Part shown: in pieces, positions 8,147 through 15,658 of the stretch
How the letters are laid out: each line of letters begins with the position of its first letter
How positions within the stretch are numbered: the first letter of the stretch is position 1
Source: an uncultured Campylobacter sp.
GTDB lineage: Bacteria; Campylobacterota; Campylobacteria; Campylobacterales; Campylobacteraceae
NCBI RefSeq assembly: GCF_938045345.1
Contig: NZ_CALIMS010000003.1
Span: 1 to 24,542 of the forward strand
Length of the DNA: 24,542 nt
Reading direction: 5' to 3'
Made by a program: the position numbers and the translations under genes
The notes under the pieces: model-generated
Told to the model about the DNA's origin: nothing
The model's input: only the letters and a program-made list of their open reading frames with translations
Database searches by the model: none

Positions 8147-8942
8147 CTACACATCAACCCGCACGAACGCCCAGTGCATAAAATCCCGCTTTGGCTCGTA
8201 TTTGCCGCTGTTAAAACACTCCGCTAGTCGCGCTTCCTCTGTGTCGCTTAGCTCGCCGCCTAGCATCCAGCGCGTCTTTTGCACAAACTCCTCCGCGCTT
8301 TTCGCTCTGCCGCCGTGACACCAGGCTTTAATGTAGCTGAGGCTCGGCAGATAGCCCATTTGAAACAGGATGTTTAAAAGATAGACGAAGCCTGGCTTTT
8401 GCTCCACTTCGCGCCCTATCGCATCCAAAATATCCCCGTTCACGAAGCTGCCGCTTACTTTAAACGTGATGTAAAGCGCCTTTTTGGTCTTTGAAAGAAG
8501 CTTTTTAAGCGCGGCTTTTAGATCGTCCACCTCAAGGCAGCGCGAGGCAAAAACGAGATCGCACGCGGGTACGTCAGACCAATCGTCCTCAAAAGCTTTT
8601 TGCGCAAATTTTATATTTTTCGCGCCGTAAGCTTTAGCGTTCTCGCGAGCAAATTCCAGCATTTTGGGCGAAAAGTCATAGCCGTAAATTTTATCCACCT
8701 TTTCTGCCGCCAGCACGCTTAACGCGCCCGCTCCGCATGCGAAATCAAGCAGCGTGGAGACACCAGCAAAATCAACCTTGTCTATAAACTCGCGCATAGG
8801 CGCTTTTCATCACGCCTTCGTTGAAGCTCGGAGCCTTTTTGTCCCAATGCTCTGCCAGTTTTTTGCCGAATGAGCTTTTTGCCTTTTGCGCCTTATAAAG
8901 CGCGTCAAAGTCGATTTCATCGTAGTTTGAAGCTAAAATCAT
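8147..8942 (-). pseudogene. Class I SAM-dependent methyltransferase, frameshifted
   Basis: Two adjacent minus frames make one protein of about 265 aa. The natural start is an ATG at 8942 behind a good AAAGGA. It encodes MILASNYDEIDFDALYK and continues to SFNEGVMKSAYAR, then runs into TGA at 8772-8774. The second frame (ATG 8797 to TAG 8147, 216 aa) continues the same protein: EFIDKVDF, then SAM motif I with LLDFACGAGAL, then GYDFSPKML. The frames join at about 8790-8800, in GCGCGAGTTT; adding two bases (GA) would restore one reading frame. The internal ATG has no ribosome site. Substrate unknown. Either a recent frameshift or a sequencing error; the reading frames are otherwise intact. Confidence 0.75.
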
Positions 8943-9214
8943 AATTATCCTTTCCTGAATTTATCGGGCAGATCGCACCGATTTTCGTTAAATTTTGGCG
9001 TAAATTTATGCACCGCGCCCAAACCCGCCTGAAATTTCAAACCGCCCGGCGAAAAGTGCTAAGGCAGGCCCACTTCTGCGTATTTTATCTGCTCGAAATT
9101 CTTTAAATTTTCACCGAACGATCGTAGCTAAATTTTAAAAAGTCCGCTTATAAATCAAAATTTTAATCTGCCGTCCGCACTTGTTCGCTCCGCATTTAAA
9201 TTGCCGCTGTGGAT

Positions 9215-9676
9215 TTATTGCAAAGCTCCCAATCTAGCCGCTATCACCTTTTGCATCGCTTGATTTTTCTTGTTTTTGGCTAAAATTTGCAGTCTCCTTT
9301 TGCCGATACGTTTGTCGGCGGCCTTTAGGATATTCGCAAGTCCCCATCCACCCTCATCGAAGTGCTTTGCAAACAGCTCATCTTTGGGCGTGTCGATATA
9401 TTCGCGGATAAGCTCGCCGATGTCGCTTATGTCGTTACCATACGGATAAATTTTCGCTAGAGCGCCGCCTGCTAGGCTTTTTACGCCGCCGCTTTTTAGC
9501 ACGAAATCCTTCGGGTAATCAAAAATGATCTCGCCCGCAAGCGTGATAAAATATCGCGGCAAATCCGTGCTGCCGCACCTGCTTTGCATCCTATAAACCG
9601 TGCAGTGGAGCTTAAAATCAATGCTTTTATCCACGAGCTCGTAAAGCCGTTTTTAAAGCTTGCTCCAGCGTTTCAT
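9215..9676 (-). pseudogene. Conserved small protein, SF0329-like, with stop at codon 8
   Basis: An ATG at 9676 has a strong GGGAGG site (GGGAGGCAAAATG) and begins MKRWSKL, then TAA (9653-9655), then continues in the same frame as KRLYELVDKSIDF to a normal stop at 9215. Reading the TAA as a Lys codon (AAA) gives a continuous 153-aa protein. The N-terminal WSKL and the C-terminal ADKRIGKRRLQIL resemble the SF0329 family as I remember it. One base change would therefore explain the break. Downstream re-initiation at the GTG at 9634 could give 139 aa, but it has no clear ribosome site. Function unknown. Moderately sure of the family, more sure of the nonsense codon. Confidence 0.6.
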
Positions 9677-9810
9677 TTTGCCTCCCATTATCTATTTATC
9701 GCCTCTTGCGGTTTCGCGCGTAGCTTTTGCCGCCCTTTGCGACGATCGCGCCTGAAGGCTCCGCGCCTTTTCTATTTTTTTGCAAATCCGCTTTGTAAAA
9801 TTTTGCCGCG

Positions 9811-10335
9811 CTAAACGGTCTCCCAAAATCTAGACTCCGTCTTGATCGCTTCTCGGTTTTTCTCGCGTAAAATTTGTAAAAATTCTTTAAAGCTCGGCTC
9901 AAAAATCGAAGCGGCGGGCACAAATTTATACTCGCTCACGCCGTCTTGTTCGGGCTTGTTCGCGCCACCACGTTCAAGCTCGCTCGCGCCGCCTGCAAAG
10001 CGGATCCGCCAAATCCTAGCATGATTTATCCGTATTTTTGTGGCTTCAAGCGTCAAAATTTGTTCGAATTTATACCTCGCCGCGAGCTTCTGTCCGCTAA
10101 AAACGTAGATGAAATCCTGATCGAACCAAAGGCTCTCACGTGAAATGAAAAACCTCTCCAGCCAAAACATAAACGGCCGCACGGAAAGCCTTTTTACCTC
10201 GCTTATCCCATCTATCGCGGCAAGCTGGCGCTGGCTAAGCCTGCGAGGGTTACGACGAATGAGCGTCCAAATAATCCCGCCCAGAAGTAAAACGCTAAAA
10301 ATTACGATTAAAATTTGAATTAAAGCTTCAGCCAT
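9811..10335 (-). CDS. Unknown protein with one N-terminal membrane segment
   Basis: 174 aa. One hydrophobic helix (about residues 5-25, LIQILIVIFSVLLLGGIIW) is followed by RR, so the rest is probably cytoplasmic. The soluble part has aromatic-rich stretches (FMFWLERFF) and ends in a charged tail. I do not recognise a family. Its start lies 8 nt inside the end of the upstream gene (10328-11011), so the two are probably co-translated. An AAAGGA is present but about 13 nt from the ATG, longer than usual. It is followed by 134 bp without features before the broken SF0329-like gene. Confidence 0.6.
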   Translation of the reverse strand: MAEALIQILIVIFSVLLLGGIIWTLIRRNPRRLSQRQLAAIDGISEVKRLSVRPFMFWLERFFISRESLWFDQDFIYVFSGQKLAARYKFEQILTLEATKIRINHARIWRIRFAGGASELERGGANKPEQDGVSEYKFVPAASIFEPSFKEFLQILREKNREAIKTESRFWETV

Positions 10336-11011
10336 TTAAAATTCTAAGTCCTTTTACAAATGCAAATTTCGCCTCCATATCGCCCCAAAACGAACTCCTG
10401 CCGAAATTCGCCTCCGCGCCGTTTGCAAGCTCCTCATAAAGCTTATAAAATCGCCCTTTGTATGTGCATTCGCTTAGGCAGACGTTGAAAAACGCTTCCG
10501 CCGCGTCCCTGCCGCCGAAATAATAGATAAAGTAGATAGGGCGCAGATCGAAGGCGCTTAGATTTTTGTTAAATTTAGCCCCACATTGCGTCATAAACTC
10601 CACCGCCTTTTGCTTGTCCGCAAAGAGCTCAAAAATAGGCAGCGCGTAATCCTTGATAGCCACGCTAATCTCTCGCACGCTGGGCTCAAAGCTAGCGCCC
10701 GCGAGCTGCCAGTCGCGGAATTGCCTGCGCGGCGTGAGATAGCCCAGGTGCGATACGAAAACAAGATCGGTAGAGTAGGACAGCTCCTCTTGCATCAGCT
10801 TTCTTAGGCGCTTGCAGTAGATCGCGATCTGCGGCAGGATGCTCACGCTGCCTGAGTAATTGCGCATGCTAGAGCTGAAATAAATTTCAAATAAAATCTC
10901 CTTGTCGCTTGCAAGCTTCGTTAGTTTTTGCCCCTTTTGCGTGGGCTTGAAGTACGCAAAATTTACCGCGATCTCATTGCAGCCGTTTAAAAATATCTCT
11001 CGCGGAGTCAT
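10328..11011 (-). CDS. Unknown soluble protein
   Basis: 227 aa with no signal peptide or membrane segment. It opens with MTPREIFLNGCNEIAVNFAYF followed by KPTQKGQKL. That N-terminal pattern reminds me of small conserved proteins in Haemophilus and Neisseria, but I cannot name a domain. The ATG has a good AAAGGA site (AAAGGAAAATCATG). It overlaps the next gene by 8 nt. Because it sits among broken genes and beside small orphan-like proteins, an accessory or immunity-type role is possible; that is only a guess from context. Confidence 0.65.
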   Translation of the reverse strand: MTPREIFLNGCNEIAVNFAYFKPTQKGQKLTKLASDKEILFEIYFSSSMRNYSGSVSILPQIAIYCKRLRKLMQEELSYSTDLVFVSHLGYLTPRRQFRDWQLAGASFEPSVREISVAIKDYALPIFELFADKQKAVEFMTQCGAKFNKNLSAFDLRPIYFIYYFGGRDAAEAFFNVCLSECTYKGRFYKLYEELANGAEANFGRSSFWGDMEAKFAFVKGLRILNG

Positions 11012-11184
11012 GATTTTCCTTTAAATTTATCGTTTAAATTTAGACGTTTTGCTCGCTACAATTCGGTTTGCCGCTTACATTGTCGCGGTCGCGACTCGCA
11101 AGCTTGGCGTCTTATCGGCGCGCCGTTTTGCCGCCGAAAAACTCGTCTAATACGCGCAATTTTACCCCAATTCGGCTAAATTTA

Positions 11185-11202
11185 ACGGCGCTACGCGCCC
11201 GT
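11185..11202 (-). terminator. GC-rich hairpin after the ABC ATPase remnant
   Basis: ACGG(G)CGC/GCGCCGT arms around a 3-nt loop with one bulged G, 5 nt past the TAA at 11208-11210. It is followed by UUAAAUUU on the minus strand. Plausible surviving terminator of the lost gene. Confidence 0.4.
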
Positions 11203-11207
11203 AAAAT

Positions 11208-11532
11208 TTATAATCTATCCTCGTATCTTTCGTAGTTGATGCTGTAAATTTTATCGATATTTTCGGCGTTTATGAGCCGCTCGCTGCGCCCGAAGGCTAA
11301 AATTTCGCCGTCTTTTATAAACAGCGTCAAATTTGAAACGAACTTCGCATGCCGCGGGTAGTGCGTCGTCTGCACGAAGGTGTAGCCTTCGTCGCCTAGC
11401 GCCTTTATCATCTCGAGCAGCTTGATCTGATTGCCAAAATCCAGCCCGTTGGTGACTCATCCATAAAGATCACTTTCGCGCCCTGAACCAGCATGTGCGC
11501 GATGTACGCCAGCTGCCGCCACTTGAAATTTC
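11208..11532 (-). pseudogene. ABC transporter ATPase (FecE/BtuD type), 3' remnant
   Basis: Only the C-terminal third is left. One frame (from 11515) reads QLAYIAHMLVQGAKVIFMDE, i.e. the segment after the LSGGQ signature plus Walker B. The next frame continues TNGLDFGNQIKLLEMIKAL with the D-loop, then QTTHYPRHAKF with the switch His, and FIKDGEILAFG, to TAA at 11208. Between GAG and ACC only two bases remain (11454-11455) where a Pro codon of DEPTNGLD is expected, so one base is missing. Just upstream the LSGG motif is also out of frame (about 11516-11532), and no Walker A is found up to 11783. By homology the intact protein would power import of iron-siderophore, heme or B12. No permease or binding protein is adjacent. 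Confidence 0.8.
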
Positions 11533-11661
11533 GCCTTTTAAGATTCTGTCTTTATATGGATTGCGCTTAGAATTTTATATCGTCGCGTTTTTGAAATTTG
11601 CGTCGTTGCGAATAAATTTTATCTAGGTTTAAAATTTGATGCCGTGTTGTTGCGCTGCGTA

Positions 11662-11699
11662 AAATTTCAATAACGCGCTAAATTTCAAGTTACGCGCTG
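11662..11699. repeat. Two tandem ~19-bp units in non-coding DNA
   Basis: AAATTTCAA-(1-2 nt)-TAACGCGCT/TTACGCGCT occurs twice back to back. It lies in the 250-bp non-coding stretch (11533-11783) between yggS and the ABC remnant, which otherwise shows nothing. Confidence 0.5.
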
Positions 11700-11762
11700 A
11701 ATTTAGCTCGCACGGCAAATCAAGCGCGCCGCCTAATAAAGCGGTATAAATTCACTCGCGCG

Positions 11763-11787
11763 CTAAGGCTCGTCCCTCGAGGCCTAG
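11763..11787 (-). terminator. Hairpin overlapping the yggS stop codon
   Basis: On the minus strand CTAGGCCTCG and CGAGCCTTAG pair around a 5-nt loop, with one G-U pair and one C-C mismatch. The yggS TAG (11784-11786) is inside the left arm. In plus-strand RNA the G-U pair would be an A-C mismatch. No U-tract follows. Confidence 0.4.
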
Positions 11788-12422
11788 GCGTATAAAATTC
11801 TACCCAGGCGGATCATGTTCGAGCCGCATTTGATCGCGAGCTCAAAATCATCGCTCATCCCCATCGAGCAGATCCGCGCGCCGTGCGGCACGAGCGCATC
11901 GAAGATCTCGCGGCTCGCCTCGAAGCTTCGCGCGATCTGTGCGGGCTCGCTCACATGCGCGCCGATACTCATCACGCCGATTAAATTTAGATTTTTGCAC
12001 TCCTGCTTGATGCGCAAAAACTCCTCCACCGCGCGGTTTTTATCGAGCCCAGTTTTGGAGCTCTCGCCCGCGGCGTTGATCTCCAGCAGCGCATCTAGCG
12101 GATAAGTTAGCCGCTTATTTACGGCAAGCGCGAGTTCATAGGAGTTGCAGCTCTGCCACAGCGTCGGGCGCAGAGCGATGAGTTGATTGATTTTGTTGCT
12201 TTGCAGCGTGCCGATGAAGTGCCACTTTAGCGGCAGCTCGCGCAAGGCCTCGCTTTTGCGCTTTAGCTCCTGCACTCTGTTTTCGCCAAACGCGATCTGT
12301 CCTTGCGAATACAGCTCGCGCACCTCATCCGTGCCTACGTTTTTACTCACCGCGATGAGCTGCACTTCGCCTGCGCCTGATTTCGCAGCCTCAATGCGCT
12401 TTAAAATTTCATCCAGTCTCAT
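11784..12422 (-). CDS. yggS: PLP homeostasis protein, YggS/PROSC family
   Basis: 212 aa, normal to slightly short. It is a single-domain alanine-racemase-like TIM barrel. The PLP-binding Lys27 is in LIAVSKNVG. Other family hallmarks are FGENRVQE (about 46-53), WHFIGTLQSNKI, the NLIGVMSIGAH loop and the phosphate-binding C-terminus SMGMSDDFELAI ... IRLGRILYA. The family buffers free pyridoxal phosphate and has no known catalytic activity. Its ATG overlaps the rseP stop by 4 nt (ATGA), so it is translationally coupled to rseP as the last gene of the operon. Confidence 0.95.
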   Translation of the reverse strand: MRLDEILKRIEAAKSGAGEVQLIAVSKNVGTDEVRELYSQGQIAFGENRVQELKRKSEALRELPLKWHFIGTLQSNKINQLIALRPTLWQSCNSYELALAVNKRLTYPLDALLEINAAGESSKTGLDKNRAVEEFLRIKQECKNLNLIGVMSIGAHVSEPAQIARSFEASREIFDALVPHGARICSMGMSDDFELAIKCGSNMIRLGRILYA

Positions 12423-13534
12423 TTGTAAAATCCCAAAATTCTAGCGAAATCATTCAGCACCGTAAATATCATCAAAAGCGCTAAAATTCCCATACCTACG
12501 TAGCTGGCGCCTACGAATACCCGCTTTGGCACGGGGCGGCGGAAGATGAGCTCAAAGAGATTAAACGCGATGTGCCCGCCGTCGAGCGCGGGGATCGGAA
12601 AGAGGTTGATGAGCCCTAAATTTACCGATATTAGCGCCACGAGCGCGAGCAGGACCGCCGCGCCGTAATCGACCGCCTTTGAGGTGATGTCCGTAATGGC
12701 GACGATGCCGCCCATCTCCTTAGGCGAAACGACGCCGCTGGCGAGCTTCTCAAGACCCACCAAGATGAGCTTTGACGCTTCCACCGTCTGATCCCACGCG
12801 AAGCTAAGCGAGCTTGCGCCCTTGTGATATAGCGTCACGGTCGCGTTGTAATCGGGCGAAATGCCGATGAGCGGCACTCTTATGCTCTCGCGCCAGATGG
12901 TTTTTTTCTCGCCGAGCTTCGGCGTGAGCTGCAGGCTCAGCCGCTCGCCGCCGCGCATGATTTCTAAGTTTAGAGGTGCTGCGGTTACCTGCCTTGAGAT
13001 GTCGTCCCATTCGCGAATCTGCTTGCCGTCGATCGCTAAAATTTCATCGTTTAGCATTAGCCCTGCGCTTGCCGCGGCGGAATTTGGCGAAATTTTGCCG
13101 ACCTTGGGTGCGAGTTTTTCGACGCCGATATAACCCAGCGCGATGTAGATTAAAAACGCAAGCAGCAGGTTAAAAAACGGCCCTGCGAAAAGTATGATTA
13201 TGCGCACGATCGGGCCTTTGGAGTTGTAGCTGTCGGGATCCGCGCTTGCCGCGGCGGGATCCAGATCCTCCTGCCCCTTAAGGCTCACGTAGCCCCCCAG
13301 AGGGATCGCGCTGATGGCGTACTGCGTCGCGCCGATGCGCTTGGTAAAGACCTTCTCACCGAAGCCCACGCTAAAGACGTTCACCCCCACGCCCAGCGCC
13401 CGCGCCGCCAAAAAATGCCCCAACTCGTGGAAAAAGATGAGGAAGCTGATCGCCAGCACCGTGACCATAAAATTTATCGAGTAAAAATAAAATCCGACCG
13501 CTAGGATCGCGAGCGTTAAAATTATGCTTTTCAA
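12419..13534 (-). CDS. rseP: Site-2-type intramembrane zinc protease RseP
   Basis: 371 aa, usual length for epsilonproteobacterial RseP with a single PDZ domain. The zinc motif HELGH is at residues 36-40 in the first long membrane segment. The PDZ domain covers about 138-205. The third zinc ligand lies in NLFPIPALDGGH (310-321). Membrane segments lie near 4-30, 110-135, 292-312 and 345-365. The family cleaves transmembrane anti-sigma factors or signal-peptide remnants. I chose the TTG at 13534: it is preceded by AAAGG at 8 nt, and no ATG fits the hydrophobic start. pgsA is the usual upstream neighbour in C. jejuni as I recall; here about 1.57 kb separates them. Confidence 0.95.
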   Translation of the reverse strand: MKSIILTLAILAVGFYFYSINFMVTVLAISFLIFFHELGHFLAARALGVGVNVFSVGFGEKVFTKRIGATQYAISAIPLGGYVSLKGQEDLDPAAASADPDSYNSKGPIVRIIILFAGPFFNLLLAFLIYIALGYIGVEKLAPKVGKISPNSAAASAGLMLNDEILAIDGKQIREWDDISRQVTAAPLNLEIMRGGERLSLQLTPKLGEKKTIWRESIRVPLIGISPDYNATVTLYHKGASSLSFAWDQTVEASKLILVGLEKLASGVVSPKEMGGIVAITDITSKAVDYGAAVLLALVALISVNLGLINLFPIPALDGGHIAFNLFELIFRRPVPKRVFVGASYVGMGILALLMIFTVLNDFARILGFYK

Positions 13535-13549
13535 ATTTCAGACCTTTGT

Positions 13550-13656
13550 AAAAAAATGGGCTAAGCTTACTATTATTTTGCAAATTTTAAGCTTAGATCG
13601 TCGTTTAAAGCCTTGGCTCGCTTTTTTAAAATTGGTTAGTTTTTTGAGCTTAGCCC
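13550..13656 (-). promoter_or_regulatory. rseP leader with competing inverted repeats and a U7 tract
   Basis: In minus-strand order there are three segments. Segment A is GGGCTAAGCT (13656-13647). Segment B is CTAAGCTTA (13596-13588). Segment C is TAAGCTTAGCCC (13569-13558), then A and seven U residues (13556-13550). C can pair fully with A (10 bp, U-tract directly after) or with B (9 bp). A also pairs partly with B. The U-tract ends 15 nt before the rseP start codon. The layout is that of a terminator with an alternative fold, i.e. a possible attenuator; a plain terminator for the upstream gene is the simpler reading. Confidence 0.45.
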
Positions 13657-14059
13657 GCCCGCTTTAGGCTATAAATTTAGCTAAATTAAGGGCGCGCGGC
13701 GGATGGAGGGCGTGAGGAATTTAAAATTTAAAAGAGAAATTTTACCGCGAAATTTTGCGGAGCGGATTATAAAATTTTGCTACACGGGGCTTTGTGGTTT
13801 GAACTGCCGCTATGCTTTGAAATTTCATTATGTCTTAAAATACTGCCACGCTGCCGTGAAATTTTGCACGGCGGTTAGACGGAATTCTGCGCCGTAAAAT
13901 TTACGCGGAGGAATTTTATATAACAAAATTTTATAGGCTTAGCTTACCGCCGTACGCTTACAGACTAAGCATCTATGGAATTTTATCGGTAAAATTTGAA
14001 CTTGAAATTTTAAAATTCTGTGTCGCCGTTATAAGTGGAATTTTATGCCGAAATTCTAT
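13657..14059. other. Non-coding gap upstream of rseP
   Basis: About 400 bp, very rich in AAATTTT words, with repeated CTTAGC/GCTAAG words (for example near 13941 and 13973). The 64-codon plus-strand ORF at 13703-13897 has no ribosome site and reads like random intergenic sequence, so I do not call it. Confidence 0.5.
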
Positions 14060-14090
14060 CGCTAAAACCCACTAAGCGCGGGTTCTAACG
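14060..14090 (-). terminator. 11-bp hairpin overlapping the stop of the 334-aa gene
   Basis: As minus-strand RNA CGUUAGAACCC pairs with GGGUUUUAGCG over all 11 positions, including two G-U pairs, with a 9-nt loop. The TAG stop (14085-14087) is in the first arm. In plus-strand RNA those two positions are A-C mismatches, so the fold belongs to the sense transcript. Only a weak U-rich stretch follows. Confidence 0.55.
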
Positions 14091-15089
14091 CTTTGCGATG
14101 AGGTTTTGTAGCTTCACAATACATTGTTTTAGTTTGATAAAAAATTCTGATTCTTCAAATGAATGTAAGATCAAGCTTAGTTTAAATTTTTCATCTATTA
14201 AATTTGGACTGAAGCCCTCTAAGCCGCTTTCGCGAGTGGATCTAAACATTTCGCGTATTAGTCGTTTTATTTTGCCTTGCGTCGGCGCGGCGCTGTGATC
14301 GCCTAAAATTTCTATTTTCTTTATCTTATAGCTGATTTCATTTATTCCATCTACGGTTTTGTTGGAAATTTGCTTTAGCACTATATTTGCGTGGTATTCG
14401 TAATAACCGTGATTGTAATGAGTAAGCGTAAAAAGATCATTACTGCCAGCCGAGCCCACTTTTATAAGAAAAATCTCGTTTAGCTCCTTTGAGATACACC
14501 ACAGACCATCTATCTCATCTCGGCTTAAGCTAGCTAGACCGTGTTGATTTCTAAATGGATTTATGATTTTCTCTAGGTTATCCTCAAAGCGGTATCCATC
14601 AATCAAAAATCTACCTACATAATCAATGTTGTAGTTTAAGGCGTCTATTAGCAAAACATTTTCATTTTCGGCGTTAAGGGCGTCTTGTAAAATTTTAAAA
14701 ATATCGCTTTGACTGAGCTTGCCGCTGTTTTTCGGTTCTAGCGCATAAATTTTATGGATACGTCGCTTCTGTCCATTTATCATCCTAAAATCGCCGAACC
14801 AAGCGCCGTAAGTAATGACTGTATCAAACATTTTACCTTGATAATACAATCTATATGCGTTAAAATCTAAATTGCAATGATCCCAAAAGCCGCTAAAGCT
14901 CCCGTAGTTTATAAGCCAGGCACCAAGCTCTCTATCTATGCGCCAGCTTAATTCTATAGAAATTTCAGGATAACATCTAAAAGGCAATCGCTTTTTAGAA
15001 ATTTTGTTTCTAATATCTTTTTCTACCTTATTGAGCTTATACTTTCTTGCATTTTCTTCGCCGATTTTTTCTTCAACTACGAAAGCCAT
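14085..15089 (-). CDS. Unrecognised 334-aa protein
   Basis: 334 aa with no signal peptide or membrane segment; Lys/Arg-rich at both ends and aromatic-rich in the middle. It starts MAFVVEEKIGEENARKYKL, has a YGSFSGFWDHCNLDF-type segment near residues 62-76 and ends IVKLQNLIAKR. I recognise no domain or catalytic motif. It begins 14 nt after pgsA with no good ribosome site. Its DNA reads as more AT-rich, with codons such as AAA, ATA, TTT and AAT more frequent, than in pgsA, fabL or rseP around it, which suggests acquisition. It lies between pgsA and rseP, which I recall as neighbours in C. jejuni. Real gene likely; function unknown. Confidence 0.75.
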   Translation of the reverse strand: MAFVVEEKIGEENARKYKLNKVEKDIRNKISKKRLPFRCYPEISIELSWRIDRELGAWLINYGSFSGFWDHCNLDFNAYRLYYQGKMFDTVITYGAWFGDFRMINGQKRRIHKIYALEPKNSGKLSQSDIFKILQDALNAENENVLLIDALNYNIDYVGRFLIDGYRFEDNLEKIINPFRNQHGLASLSRDEIDGLWCISKELNEIFLIKVGSAGSNDLFTLTHYNHGYYEYHANIVLKQISNKTVDGINEISYKIKKIEILGDHSAAPTQGKIKRLIREMFRSTRESGLEGFSPNLIDEKFKLSLILHSFEESEFFIKLKQCIVKLQNLIAKR

Positions 15090-15103
15090 ATTTAGCCTAA
15101 ATT

Positions 15104-15658
15104 CTAACTCTTTTTCGTAGCCTTTACATACGCCGCGACGTATTCAAAGCCCGAATATAGCGTCAGTACAACTGCGATCCAGAGTAGGGTGTTTGCATAG
15201 GGCCATTGCATCGTTAGCCAGCCGATAGCGATCATCTGAAAGACCGTTTTTACCTTGCCCGCTATCGACGCGGCGACCTCTACGCCGTCGCCCGCCATCG
15301 CCACGCGAAGGCCCGTGATAAAAAACTCGCGGATTAGGATTAAGTAGATCGCCCAAGCACTGGCGCGCCCAATAAACATAAGCCCCAAAAAGCCCGCAAG
15401 AGTTAGCATCTTATCGGCGAGTGGATCGATGATGGCGCCTAGTTTGGTCTTCTGGTTCCAGGAGCGCGCGATGTATCCGTCAAAAAAGTCCGTGACGGAG
15501 GCGATGACGAAGACTAGTGCGGCGAAATAATCGACCCAGCTTACATGCACCGAGCCCACCATGCCGCCGTTCGCATGACCGGCTAGTAAGATCAGCCAGA
15601 AAAACAGCGGCGCCAGCGCAACGCGAAAGCTCGCTAAAATATTGGGTAAATTTAGCAT
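15104..15658 (-). CDS. pgsA: Phosphatidylglycerophosphate synthase
   Basis: 184 aa. The complete CDP-alcohol phosphatidyltransferase signature is present: Asp57, Asp60-Gly61, Ala64-Arg65, Gly74, Asp78 and Asp82, with the exact family spacing. Four to five hydrophobic segments place it in the inner membrane. It joins CDP-diacylglycerol to glycerol-3-phosphate, the committed step to phosphatidylglycerol and cardiolipin. Its ATG shares one base with the stop of the upstream reductase gene (TAATG), so the two are coupled; both serve membrane-lipid synthesis. Confidence 0.95.
   Translation of the reverse strand: MLNLPNILASFRVALAPLFFWLILLAGHANGGMVGSVHVSWVDYFAALVFVIASVTDFFDGYIARSWNQKTKLGAIIDPLADKMLTLAGFLGLMFIGRASAWAIYLILIREFFITGLRVAMAGDGVEVAASIAGKVKTVFQMIAIGWLTMQWPYANTLLWIAVVLTLYSGFEYVAAYVKATKKS

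Noticed and set aside
8798..8942. Programmed ribosomal frameshift in the methyltransferase gene
   Set aside because: No slippery heptamer or downstream pseudoknot is evident at the junction; a plain indel is simpler.
9696..9923. 75-codon minus-strand ORF overlapping the 174-aa gene
   Set aside because: Arg/Lys-rich out-of-frame overlap of a better supported gene with a membrane segment and a coupled start.
13703..13897. 64-codon plus-strand ORF in the rseP-side gap
   Set aside because: No ribosome site, composition like random AAATTT-rich spacer, and all genes around are on the other strand.
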